Source: Bradyrhizobium sp. SRS-191 (GTDB lineage: Bacteria; Pseudomonadota; Alphaproteobacteria; Rhizobiales; Xanthobacteraceae). From it: 64,000 nt of DNA. This document shows, piece after piece, positions 18,913-26,859 of the stretch. Below the pieces are notes generated by a model. It saw only the letters and a program-made list of their open reading frames with translations. It was not told the DNA's origin and did no database searches. The DNA lies in contig NZ_JANBVS010000014.1 of NCBI RefSeq assembly GCF_024586915.1, positions 62,001 through 126,000 on the forward strand, read 5' to 3'. Position 1 is the stretch's first letter. Each line of letters opens with the position of its first letter. The translations under genes and the position numbers were made by a program.

Positions 18913-20439
18913 TCAGCCCGGCAGGAACATCGGAAAGGTCACGCCGAGCGCCCAGGCCAGGATCAGCCCGAGACCGAGGCCTTCGGCCATCGGCGAGCAG
19001 GTCCTGCGGCCGACGCAGCCGCCGATCAGCCCGAACACGATGAAGAACAGCACGATGACCGGGATGATGATCAGCAGGAAGAACAGCCGCCTGAGGTCGA
19101 GCGCGACGGCGCCGCCGAGCGAGGCCAGGAAGACGCCGCGGATCCACAGCGTGCGCCACAGCGCGGCGTGGCCGCCCTGGTTGGCGATGCTGTCGGCCAG
19201 CATGGCGGGCACGGCGCCGACCGCGATCGCCGCAATGATCGGCAGGCGGGCCGGGATCGGCATGAAGGAGGCGACATAGCGATCGAGCGCGCCGCCAAAG
19301 ACGATGATCCCGTCAGCTGCCAGTACGACCGCTGCGAGCCAGGCCATGCGGCCGAAGCGGACGCCCTGCAGGCGCAACAGCAGGAGCGACAGCGCGCCGT
19401 AAACGAACAGATGCACCGCGAGATAGTCGGCGACCAGCACCGGCAGGAAGCGCGTGTCGACGAATCTCAGCGTGATCGGTGTGAGCACCGCCGGAGCCAG
19501 CGTGGCGATCGCCAGGGTTCGCAATGGCAGGACTGGCAACGGCGTATCGCCTTTCGGCAGCAGCTCGGCGAGCGGCCACGCCAGCAGGACAATGCCGGCG
19601 AGCAGCAGCGCAATGGCGCTGCCCGTGGCCGCTACCTCGCGGCTGCTGGTGCGGCCGAACACCTGATCGAGCCATGCGTGCGCCTCGCGCAGCGCCGTCG
19701 TCGAATACAACACGCTCACATGCTCGACGCCGGGCGCTACCACGGCGCGGCGCGCGCCTGTGGCGGCGGGATCGCCGACCGTGTCGCCCTCGTTGGCGGA
19801 GGCATCGGCGAGCTTCAGGTTACGCAGCGCGTCCCGGCGCAGCGCGCTCTCCCACTCGCCGGTGATGATCAGGAGGTTGCGCGGCGCGCTCGCGGTGACC
19901 GCTTCGGAGAACATCGAGATTGCCACCGTCGCGGCAATGCGCGCATCGGCCAGCGCCTCGCGCACGATGATGTCGGAGGCCATGGAGTGGCCGAGCAGCG
20001 CCACGCGGCCATCGGACCCGGGCAGCGACAGTGCCGCGTTGGTGACGCGGCCGAGTTCGCTCATCAGCTTGCGCGTCGTGCCGTCGATCCGCGTCACGTC
20101 GCCGGACATCGGCGTGGGATTGCGGCCATGCCCCTCGAAATCGAAGGAGACGGCGAGATAGCCCGCCTGCGCAAGCGTCAGCGCGTAGGCTTCCATGAAC
20201 TGGCGCGAGCCCGCGAACCCGTGGGCGATGACCACCACCGGCGCGGGGGGCGCGTCGCGGCGCTGATAGATCGTGATGGGGGTCGTGCCGACCTGGCCTT
20301 GCGTGATGGTGAGGCCGGCGCGCACCGCCTCGAGGCGCCAGATGCCGATGATGCCAAGCGCAAGCCCGGCCAGCGCCGCCGCCAGCAGCGCCATTGCGTG
20401 CGCGCGCATGGCAATGGATGGGCGCGGGGCGCTTGGCAT
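18913..20439 (-). CDS. alpha/beta hydrolase with C-terminal multi-pass membrane domain
   Basis: 508-aa inner-membrane protein. An N-terminal hydrophobic helix (~15-35) is followed by an alpha/beta-hydrolase domain (~40-270) with the oxyanion-loop motif VVIAHGFAGS and nucleophile motif LLGHSMAS; a late His is likely in PGVEHVSVLYS. The remaining ~230 residues contain about seven or eight hydrophobic helices. Such hydrolase-membrane fusions are annotated in Bradyrhizobium but lack a defined substrate. ATG 20439 has GGAG six bases upstream; an ATG at 20451 is also possible. The long open frame continuing upstream is a GC artefact covering another gene's DNA. Confidence 0.8.
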   Translation of the reverse strand: MPSAPRPSIAMRAHAMALLAAALAGLALGIIGIWRLEAVRAGLTITQGQVGTTPITIYQRRDAPPAPVVVIAHGFAGSRQFMEAYALTLAQAGYLAVSFDFEGHGRNPTPMSGDVTRIDGTTRKLMSELGRVTNAALSLPGSDGRVALLGHSMASDIIVREALADARIAATVAISMFSEAVTASAPRNLLIITGEWESALRRDALRNLKLADASANEGDTVGDPAATGARRAVVAPGVEHVSVLYSTTALREAHAWLDQVFGRTSSREVAATGSAIALLLAGIVLLAWPLAELLPKGDTPLPVLPLRTLAIATLAPAVLTPITLRFVDTRFLPVLVADYLAVHLFVYGALSLLLLRLQGVRFGRMAWLAAVVLAADGIIVFGGALDRYVASFMPIPARLPIIAAIAVGAVPAMLADSIANQGGHAALWRTLWIRGVFLASLGGAVALDLRRLFFLLIIIPVIVLFFIVFGLIGGCVGRRTCSPMAEGLGLGLILAWALGVTFPMFLPG

Positions 20440-20616
20440 GGTCTGCTCCATTCCTCCCGATTTGAGCGCAGCATATCTGAGGCAAACAGTAGGCGCGCCT
20501 CGAAGACCCTTGCAACGGCGGCATGGCCGCTTTCGAACGAAACCGCGGCCGCTTCGTTGACGACGGCGCCCCGGGAACCATATTCGGTGAGTCTGCCGCG
20601 GCAACAAGGAGGATGC

Positions 20617-21336
20617 ATGAAACCGGACGTGATCTGCCTGATGGCCTCCAGTGTCGATGGCCGGACCTGGCCCAGCCGCTGGCGGCCGAAGGGCTCGGGC
20701 GACGTGTTCGAGCAGGTGCATGAGAAGCTCGGCGGCGATGCCTGGCTGATCGGACGTGTCACCGGTCAGGAGTTCGCCAAGGGCAAGGCCTATCCGGCGA
20801 CGACCACCGAGCGCTTCCCGCGCGAGCATTGGATATGCCGGCGCGATTCCAGATCCTATGGCGTGGTGCTCGACGGCCACGGCAAGATCTGCTGGGGTCG
20901 CTCCGACATCGGCGGCGATCCGATCGTCGTCGTGCTGACGGAAGCCGTCTCGGATGCGCATATCGCAGGGCTGCGCAGCGAGGGCGTGTCCTATATCTTC
21001 GGCGGTGAGACCAAGCTGGATCTGCCGCGCGTGCTCGACATCCTCTCGCGCGAGCTCGGCGTGAAGCGCTTGCTGCTCGAAGGCGGCGGCCACGTCAACG
21101 GTACATTCCTGCGCGCAGGGCTGATCGATGAGCTCAACCTCGTGCTGTGCCCGGCCGTCGATGGCGCGAAGGGCGCGCCGATGGTGTTCGATTCCTCGGA
21201 GGCCGAGTCCGACCAGCGCGCCCCTTTGACGGCGATGACCCTGGAGAGCACGACGGCGCTGGAAGGCGGCGCGCTTTGGCTGCGCTACAAAATCACCAAC
21301 GGCGCAGACCTGCCGGCGCAGGCCGGTCATGGCTGA
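20617..21336 (+). CDS. RibD C-terminal-type (dihydrofolate reductase-like) reductase
   Basis: 239-aa stand-alone reductase domain of the RibD_C/DHFR-like fold. The N-terminal strand (VICLMASSVDGRT), the IGRVTGQEF helix and the NADPH-site segment VKRLLLEGGGHVNGTFLRAGLIDELNLVL are typical; the last two read as LLLEGGGHVNGTFL and IDELNLVLCP. Stand-alone homologues reduce flavin- or pterin-like or other small molecules; riboflavin synthesis itself is not implied because no deaminase domain is present. AAGGAGGATGC precedes the ATG. It overlaps the next gene by 8 bp. Confidence 0.85.
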   Translation: MKPDVICLMASSVDGRTWPSRWRPKGSGDVFEQVHEKLGGDAWLIGRVTGQEFAKGKAYPATTTERFPREHWICRRDSRSYGVVLDGHGKICWGRSDIGGDPIVVVLTEAVSDAHIAGLRSEGVSYIFGGETKLDLPRVLDILSRELGVKRLLLEGGGHVNGTFLRAGLIDELNLVLCPAVDGAKGAPMVFDSSEAESDQRAPLTAMTLESTTALEGGALWLRYKITNGADLPAQAGHG

Positions 21337-22630
21337 GCACGCGCACGACCACGTCATCGTCGTTGGCGCCGGCGCGGCCGGCTTGATGGCCGCGCGCGAG
21401 CTTGCCCGCGCGGGACGGAGGGTGACGTTGCTCGAGGCGCGCGAGCGCTGCGGCGGACGGATCCATTCGCTGCCTGAGAGCGAATTCGGTTATCGCGCGG
21501 ACGCCGGCGCCGAATTCATTCACGGCGAGGCGCCGGTCACCCATGCCTTGATGGCTGAGGCCGGACTGCGGTCCACGCCGGTCGACGGCGCGCGATGGCA
21601 CGTGTCTCACGGTGATTTCTCGCAGGACGATCCCGCCGCGGGGCAGATGCGTCTGCTCCACCGCGTGGCCCGGGAGCTCGATCAGGACATCACGGTCACC
21701 GAGCTGCTCGACCGTCATTTTGCAGGCGACGCGTTCGCGGCGCTGCGCAGCTCCGTGCTCGGGATGGTGCAGGGCTATGATGCCGCAGATCCGGGTCTTG
21801 CGAGCGTCTTCGCGCTGCGCGACGAATGGATGGGCGGTGAGCGCGGCGATCAGGGCCGCATCGTCGGCGGCTACGCGGCTCTGGTCGACTTCCTCGTCGC
21901 CGAGTGCCGGCGCCATGGTGTGACGATGCGGTTTCAGGCCGTTGTCAGCGCCGTCGAGAGCTCCGATGACGGTGTTGTCATCCGCTGTGCCGATGGCGGT
22001 GTCGAGCGCGGCGATCTCGCCGTCCTGACCGTGCCGCTGCCGCTGCTGCGGACCGTCGCGCTGCCGCCGGCGATGCGTGAACGACAGCAGGCAGCTGAAG
22101 CCATCGGCTTCGGAAATGTCATCAAGCTGCTGCTGCGCTTCGAGCGGCGCTGGTGGCTGGAGAACGGCGCACGCGACCTCTCCGACATGCTGTTTGTGCT
22201 GTCCGAGGCCAAGGTGCCGGTGTGGTGGACGCAGCATCCGGCCGATGCGGCCGTGCTGACAGGTTGGCTGGCCGGACCGCCGACCAGCGCCTTCGCTGCG
22301 TGCGACGAGGCCGCGCTGATCGAGGCCGGCGTTTCGGCGCTCGCGGGCATCTTCGACAAGCCCGTGGAGATGCTCAGGACGCAGCTGGTGGCAAGTCACG
22401 CGACCGACTGGAGCAAGGACCCGTTCGCGCGCGGCGCCTATTCCTATGCCACGCTCACGACGCGCGAGGCCCAGGAGATGCTGTCGCAGTGGGACGGCCC
22501 GGTGCTGATCTCGGGTGAGGCGCTGTACCGGGGCCGCGACATGGGAACGGTCGAGGCCGCGCTGGCGAGCGGCTGCGAGACCGCGCGGCGTATCCTCGCC
22601 GGGATGCGTGCGGGCACGCTTGCGAGGTGA
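21329..22630 (+). CDS. FAD-dependent amine oxidase
   Basis: 433-aa flavoprotein of the monoamine/polyamine oxidase family. The dinucleotide-binding motif VIVVGAGAAGLMAARELARAG with ARERCGGRIHS (the GG doublet) is at the N-terminus, and a C-terminal FAD segment (VLISGEALYRGRDMGTVEAAL) places the amine oxidase C-terminal helix. It oxidises amines to imines with H2O2 formation; the substrate is unknown. The 8-bp overlap with the RibD-like gene indicates translational coupling, so the two proteins may act together. Confidence 0.88.
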   Translation: MAEHAHDHVIVVGAGAAGLMAARELARAGRRVTLLEARERCGGRIHSLPESEFGYRADAGAEFIHGEAPVTHALMAEAGLRSTPVDGARWHVSHGDFSQDDPAAGQMRLLHRVARELDQDITVTELLDRHFAGDAFAALRSSVLGMVQGYDAADPGLASVFALRDEWMGGERGDQGRIVGGYAALVDFLVAECRRHGVTMRFQAVVSAVESSDDGVVIRCADGGVERGDLAVLTVPLPLLRTVALPPAMRERQQAAEAIGFGNVIKLLLRFERRWWLENGARDLSDMLFVLSEAKVPVWWTQHPADAAVLTGWLAGPPTSAFAACDEAALIEAGVSALAGIFDKPVEMLRTQLVASHATDWSKDPFARGAYSYATLTTREAQEMLSQWDGPVLISGEALYRGRDMGTVEAALASGCETARRILAGMRAGTLAR

Positions 22631-22698
22631 ATGCCGGACGTGCATGAAGCCCGGTGTGCGCCCGTCGTGCGCGTCTCGCCGGACAAGAGAGGATCATC

Positions 22699-23085
22699 AT
22701 GCTCGACCACGTCGGCTTCCCCGTCTCCGATTTCGCCCGCGCCAAGGCGTTCTACACGGCGGCGCTGGCGCCGCTCGGCTATGTCCTGATGATGGAGATC
22801 ACCGACGCGCAGACCGGTGGTCATGGCGCTCACGCCGGCTTCGGTGACGGTCGTCCGGATTTCTGGATCGGCACCGGCGGCACGGCCGCGACCTCGACGC
22901 ATGTCGCGTTCCACGCCAAGGACCGCGCCACGGTCGATGCGTTCTACCAGGCCGCGATTGCGGCCGGCGGGCGGGACAATGGCGCGCCGGGACTGCGGCC
23001 GCATTATCACCAGCACTATTATGGCGCCTTCGTCCGCGATCCCGACGGCAACAATATCGAGGCGGTCTGTCATACGCCCGCGTGA
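22699..23085 (+). CDS. VOC (glyoxalase/dioxygenase) superfamily protein
   Basis: 128-aa protein with the two beta-alpha-beta-beta-beta modules of the vicinal-oxygen-chelate fold: MLDHVGFPVSDFARAKAFY at the start and the later HVAFHAKDRATVDAFY and GAFVRDPDGNNIEAVC. His at position 4 and the Glu near the C-terminus are likely metal ligands. Substrate unknown. ATG 22699 follows GAGAGGATCATC and yields the family start; it lies 68 bp after the amine oxidase on the same strand. Confidence 0.88.
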   Translation: MLDHVGFPVSDFARAKAFYTAALAPLGYVLMMEITDAQTGGHGAHAGFGDGRPDFWIGTGGTAATSTHVAFHAKDRATVDAFYQAAIAAGGRDNGAPGLRPHYHQHYYGAFVRDPDGNNIEAVCHTPA

Positions 23086-23092
23086 GGCGCGA

Positions 23093-24025
23093 CTACACCA
23101 GCGCCGGCATGTGCTCGGCTGCTGCGGCAAGGCTCGGGGCGACCACGATCTCGAGCTGCTGGCGCAGCCAGCGATGCATCGGGTCGTCGTGGTGGCGCAG
23201 ATGCCAGACCATGTACATCGGCATCACAGGGCAGGGGACCGGCACCGGCGCGACGGCGAGGCCGCGCAACATGTAGGCCCGCAGCAGGCTCGGCAGAGTC
23301 GCGATCATGCGGCTGCCGCGCAGGAACGGTCCGATGCCGCCGAAGCCTGGCACTTGCGCGACGAAGCGCCTGACGATGCCGCGCTCGGCGAGGACCTCGT
23401 CGATGTCAAGCCGGCGGCGCGGCTCGTAGACGACGGTGACGTGGTCGCTGGCGAGATAGTCCTCCAGGCTTTCAGGCGGCTCGCGCTGGCCGGCATCGTA
23501 GAACACGCGGTAGCTGTCCTCGAACAGCCGCTTCTGCATGATGTCGCTGCCATCAGGCGGGCGCGGCGTGATGATCAGCTGGCAGTGCTCCTCGCGCAGC
23601 ATCTCAGGCGTCGGCGCGCCGGAGGGGATGACGCGAAGGCCGAGGCCGGGGGCCTGCGCGCGCGCATAGCGGAGCAGGGAGGGGAGCAGCAGATCGCGCT
23701 GCAGGTCGTTGGCGGCGATCGTCACCTGCGCGGAGATCTTCGCAGGTTCGAAGGCGGCGGCGTGGGAGAACGTCCGGAGATCGTCGAGTAGCGCGCGGGC
23801 GCGCAGCGCCAGCAGTTGCGCATGCGCCGTCGGCACGATGCCGCGGCCGGATTTGACGAACAGCGGATCGCCGGTGATGGCCCGCAGCTTGTCGAGCAGA
23901 TGGCTCACGGCCGATTGCGTCACGCCGAGCCGATGCGCGGCGCGCGTCACGGAGCCCTCCTCGATCACGGCGAGCAGGAGCTGCAGCAGATGGCCGTCGA
24001 GGTCCAAATGATCGAATTGACTCAT
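23093..24025 (-). CDS. LysR-family regulator divergent from ligAB
   Basis: 310-aa LTTR. The N-terminal winged helix (LLQLLLAVIEEGSVTRAAHRL, then GVTQSAVSHLLDKLR) and effector domain are typical. It is transcribed away from the dioxygenase genes with a 122-bp shared control region, the usual arrangement for an activator of an aromatic ring-cleavage operon. The inducer is likely protocatechuate, gallate or a ring-fission product, by inference. Confidence 0.9.
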   Translation of the reverse strand: MSQFDHLDLDGHLLQLLLAVIEEGSVTRAAHRLGVTQSAVSHLLDKLRAITGDPLFVKSGRGIVPTAHAQLLALRARALLDDLRTFSHAAAFEPAKISAQVTIAANDLQRDLLLPSLLRYARAQAPGLGLRVIPSGAPTPEMLREEHCQLIITPRPPDGSDIMQKRLFEDSYRVFYDAGQREPPESLEDYLASDHVTVVYEPRRRLDIDEVLAERGIVRRFVAQVPGFGGIGPFLRGSRMIATLPSLLRAYMLRGLAVAPVPVPCPVMPMYMVWHLRHHDDPMHRWLRQQLEIVVAPSLAAAAEHMPALV

Positions 24026-24097
24026 GTATCGGATCGGGCAGGCGGGCTTGATCGGCGGTGTCTGCCGGAGATACTGGCGGCATGGACCGCGCCGCGT

Positions 24098-24111
24098 TTG
24101 ATCCAGATCAA
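24098..24111. promoter_or_regulatory. FixK/FNR-like box upstream of ligA
   Basis: TTGATCCAGATCAA is a perfect match to the TTGAT-N4-ATCAA consensus of the FNR/FixK family. Its centre is about 43 bp before the ligA start and 79 bp before the LysR start. Inferred to mediate oxygen-dependent control. Confidence 0.55.
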
Positions 24112-24147
24112 GCGCGGCCGCTCAGAACGCTTTCAGGGGAGGTTTCA

Positions 24148-24501
24148 ATGTCCGCCACATCGGCCCGGCAGCCCGTGCCCGGCACCACCATCTTCGACGG
24201 CGAGCAGGCCCGCAAGGGCTATGCGCTCAACAAGATGTGCTACTCCTTCAACGATGCCGCCAACCGCAAGGCCTTCGTCGCCGACGAGGATGGCTATTGC
24301 GCGAAATACGGCCTCAACGCGCAGCAGCGCGCCGCGATCAAGAACCGCAATGTGCTGCAACTGATCGAGGCCGGCGGCAACGCCTATTACCTCGCCAAGT
24401 TCGCCGGCATCTTCGGCCTGGACATGCAGGACATCGGCGCGCAGCAGACCGGACTGACCAAGGATCAATTCAAGGCCAAGCTTCTGGCGGCACGGGGGTA
24501 A
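24148..24501 (+). CDS. ligA: protocatechuate 4,5-dioxygenase-type alpha subunit
   Basis: 117-aa small subunit of an extradiol class III dioxygenase. It matches LigA: GTTIFDGEQARKGYALNKMCYS, here read as FDGEQARKGYALNKMC, with FVADEDGYCAKYGLN and the helix NAYYLAKFAGIFGLDMQDIG. LigA shapes the active site of LigB. AGGGGAGGTTTCA precedes the ATG. The 5-bp gap to ligB shows an operon. Meta-cleavage of protocatechuate at 4,5 is likely, but gallate or a related substrate cannot be excluded. Confidence 0.92.
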   Translation: MSATSARQPVPGTTIFDGEQARKGYALNKMCYSFNDAANRKAFVADEDGYCAKYGLNAQQRAAIKNRNVLQLIEAGGNAYYLAKFAGIFGLDMQDIGAQQTGLTKDQFKAKLLAARG

Positions 24502-24506
24502 GCATC

Positions 24507-25343
24507 ATGGCAAAGATCGTCGGCAGCATCACCACCTCGCACGTCCCGGCCATCGGCGGCGCGATCGCCAAGGGGCTGCAGCAGGATCCGTATTGGAAGC
24601 CGTTCTTCGACGGCTTCCCGCATGTCCGCGAATGGCTCGCCAAGGTGAAGCCGGATGTCGTCGTGCTGGTCTACAACGACCACGGCCTCAACTTCTTCCT
24701 CGACAAGATGCCGACCTTCGCGATCGGCGCGTGCGAAAGCTATGGCAATGCCGACGAGGGCTGGGGCATCCCGCAGACCGCGCCGTTCCAGGGCGACAGC
24801 GAATTGTCGTGGCACCTGATCGAGCACCTGGTAAAGGAGGATTTCGACCTCACGACCTGCCAGGAGATGGTGGTCGATCATGCCTTCACGCTTCCCATGG
24901 CGCTGTGCTGGCCGGACCAGAAATGGCCGGTGCGGGTCGTGCCGGTGGTCGTCAACACCGTGCAGGCGCCGCTGCCCTCGGCGGCGCGCTGCTACAAGCT
25001 CGGCCAGGCGCTGGCGCGGGCGATCGAGTCCTGGCCGAAGGACGAGCGGGTCGTGGTGATGGGCACCGGCGGCCTGTCGCACCAGCTCGACGGTGAGCGC
25101 GCCGGCTTCATCAACAAGGATTTCGACGAGAAATTCATGGCCAGCATGGTCGACGACCCCGCCTGGGCGACGAAGTACTCAACGGCGGAGCTGGTCGAAC
25201 TGTCGGGCACGCAGGGCGTCGAGCTGCTCAACTGGATGGTCGCGCGCGGCGCCTTGCCGGAGAAGGTACGCAAGGAGCATGCGAACTATCACATCCCGAT
25301 CTCGAACACGGCGACGGGGTTGATGGTGCTGGAGCCGGCGTAG
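24507..25343 (+). CDS. ligB: protocatechuate 4,5-dioxygenase-type beta (catalytic) subunit
   Basis: 278-aa Fe(II) extradiol dioxygenase catalytic subunit. Metal ligands His12 (ITTSHVPAIGG) and His59 (VYNDHGLNFF) and the catalytic-base region GTGGLSHQLDGER are present, with the expected length. Together with LigA it opens protocatechuate to 4-carboxy-2-hydroxymuconate semialdehyde. The later pathway genes (ligC, ligI, ligJ) are not in the window. With pobA at the left edge it gives the two-step conversion of 4-hydroxybenzoate to a ring-opened product. Confidence 0.92.
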   Translation: MAKIVGSITTSHVPAIGGAIAKGLQQDPYWKPFFDGFPHVREWLAKVKPDVVVLVYNDHGLNFFLDKMPTFAIGACESYGNADEGWGIPQTAPFQGDSELSWHLIEHLVKEDFDLTTCQEMVVDHAFTLPMALCWPDQKWPVRVVPVVVNTVQAPLPSAARCYKLGQALARAIESWPKDERVVVMGTGGLSHQLDGERAGFINKDFDEKFMASMVDDPAWATKYSTAELVELSGTQGVELLNWMVARGALPEKVRKEHANYHIPISNTATGLMVLEPA

Positions 25344-25726
25344 CGGCCGTCGTCAATCTCGTTGGTCGGGATGCGATAAATGGCATCCGTTCCGCCAACG
25401 ACCATCACGCGGTATGGGTCCCGGCTCGCGGCCGGGACGACAGCGGTGGGTTTTGCCCGATCGCGTGACACATCACGGATGGGTTTGGCACGGACCGTGC
25501 CACATCAACGGTAAGTTAGGCACGACAGCGCCACATCACCGGTGTCGTCCCGGCGAACGCCGGGACCCATACCGCGGAAGCTCTCGAGGAACGTTTGCTG
25601 TTAGTTGCCCGTCGCGAGTAAAACCACCCGTGTGGCTGCCCCTCACCCCGACCCTCTCCCCGTAAGAACGGGGAGAGGGAGCGCAGCGTCTGTGTGGCGC
25701 TGGCTCCGCTCCGTGAGAAGCAGCAG
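25344..25726. repeat. gene-free interval with several palindromic repeats
   Basis: 383 bp without a gene. REP-like units occur at 25411-25442 and 25544-25567 (GTCGTCCCGGCGAACGCCGG), and a widespread proteobacterial palindrome at 25652-25679 (CCCTCTCCCCG, six bases, CGGGGAGAGGG). Short, irregular repeats of CACATCAC/CACATCAA occur between 25470 and 25545 and are not CRISPR-like. Confidence 0.7.
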
Positions 25727-26023
25727 CTAAGCCTCCTGCGTCTTCGCGCCCGACTTCAGCGTCTTCATGAACTGCCCGAACGCCGGGCCGAACTCGGCGA
25801 ACAGCGGCTCGCCCCGATGTTTCAGCAGGACGCCGCCGAGCAGCTTGAGGCCGGTGACGAAGACCTTGCTCTCATTGTCGTCGAACAGGCCGCGGCGCTG
25901 GATGCGGGCGATGATCTCGTTGAGATCGTCATGGCTCGTGAAGGTGAAGTCGTAGCTCGGACCGCCGGCGCTGTCGCTGCGCGGTCCGATGTCGGTCACC
26001 TCGATGGCGTAGGAGTGGGGCAT
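25727..26023 (-). CDS. DUF3861 family protein
   Basis: 98-aa protein matching DUF3861: a beta-rich start (HSYAIEVTDIG), FTFTSHDDLNEIIARIQRRGLFDDNE and the helix GLKLLGGVLLKHRGEPLFAEFGPAFGQFM, seen in pieces such as HDDLNEIIARIQ. No function is established. It begins 30 bp after the PadR gene on the same strand, so they are probably cotranscribed. Confidence 0.85.
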   Translation of the reverse strand: MPHSYAIEVTDIGPRSDSAGGPSYDFTFTSHDDLNEIIARIQRRGLFDDNESKVFVTGLKLLGGVLLKHRGEPLFAEFGPAFGQFMKTLKSGAKTQEA

Positions 26024-26053
26024 GTCGATGCTCCTTTGGTCTGTGTCCGAGTG

Positions 26054-26746
26054 TCAGGTCGCGGCGTCGTCGTCGCCCTCGATCTCGGCGATGGCGCGGT
26101 TGAGAATGTCGCTGACGCGCTTCGACTCCGCGTCGCTCCAGCCGCGCCGGTGCATCTTGAGCGCCATCTTCAGTGTCTGAACCGCTTGCAGCACCTGCTC
26201 AGACGGACGCATGCCGCCCATTGAACGCGCCAGGATGCGCAGGCGGCTGAGCAGGCCCTCGATGGCCGCCGCGTCATCCTTGAGAGCCTGGCGACCGGCG
26301 TCGGTGATTGCGAACAGCTTCTTGCCGCCCTCGGCCGAAGCGGCTTCGATCTGGCCCATGTCCTCGAGCAGGCTGAGGATCGGGTAGACCGAGCCGGGGC
26401 TCGGCGAATAGGCGCCGCCGACAAGCTCTTCGACCGCCTTGATCAGCTCATAACCGTGGCGCGGCTTCTCGCCGATCAGCCACAGCAGCAGGCTGCGCAG
26501 GTCGCCGGGACCGAAGACACGGCCGCCGCCGCCACGCCCGAATTCCTCACGGCCGCCGCGGCGACCGCGTTCGAACAGGCCTGGTCCGCGCGGACCGAAG
26601 CCGCCGCCGCGCCCGCCCATGCGAATGTCGTCGGAAGCCTCGTCGAAGCCGTGACGCCCATGGTGATGTCCACGATGGCCCCAGCCGCGCTCCTGGCGGT
26701 CGTCATCGCAGCGCGAGCGGTCGAATGTCCAATGATGATGTCTCAT
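26054..26746 (-). CDS. PadR-family regulator with His/Gly/Arg-rich N-terminal extension
   Basis: 230-aa protein. Residues ~75-160 are a PadR winged helix (LRSLLLWLIGEKPRHGYELIKAV, SPSPGSVYPILSLLEDMGQIE). About 70 residues before it are low complexity: MRHHHW, GHRGHHHGRHG, then Gly-Arg stretches, with Asp and Cys interspersed. Such an extension could bind metal or nucleic acid. The C-terminal helix pair is the usual dimerisation region. ATG 26746 has GGAGAT upstream. The gene lies 113 bp after the RND pump gene on the same strand but has its own palindromic control site, so its target is not certain. Confidence 0.85.
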   Translation of the reverse strand: MRHHHWTFDRSRCDDDRQERGWGHRGHHHGRHGFDEASDDIRMGGRGGGFGPRGPGLFERGRRGGREEFGRGGGGRVFGPGDLRSLLLWLIGEKPRHGYELIKAVEELVGGAYSPSPGSVYPILSLLEDMGQIEAASAEGGKKLFAITDAGRQALKDDAAAIEGLLSRLRILARSMGGMRPSEQVLQAVQTLKMALKMHRRGWSDAESKRVSDILNRAIAEIEGDDDAAT

Positions 26747-26770
26747 ACGATATGATCTCCGTTTCGTACG

Positions 26771-26784
26771 AACGATATATCGTT
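26771..26784. promoter_or_regulatory. palindrome in the PadR promoter region
   Basis: AACGATATATCGTT is a perfect 14-bp palindrome 24 bp upstream of the PadR start, inside an AT-rich stretch. ACGATAT also occurs at 26747-26753. A likely autoregulatory operator. Confidence 0.55.
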
Positions 26785-26859
26785 TTAAAATGTCGTTTGT
26801 CAATGGTGATCGATGTGACTCCCGGGATTGTTAGTTAACTCACTGATTTTATGTAATTT

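Noticed and set aside
18910-20616. plus-strand frame continuing upstream of the RibD-C gene
   Set aside because: Antisense to the membrane hydrolase, with low-complexity Arg/Gln/His content; the true start is the ATG at 20617 behind AAGGAGG.
20452-21357. upstream extension of the hydrolase frame on the minus strand
   Set aside because: Antisense to the RibD-C gene and lacking hydrolase features; the start at 20439 or 20451 has a ribosome site.
25470-25550. CACATCAC-type repeats as a possible CRISPR array
   Set aside because: The units are short and irregular, with no constant spacer length and no cas genes.
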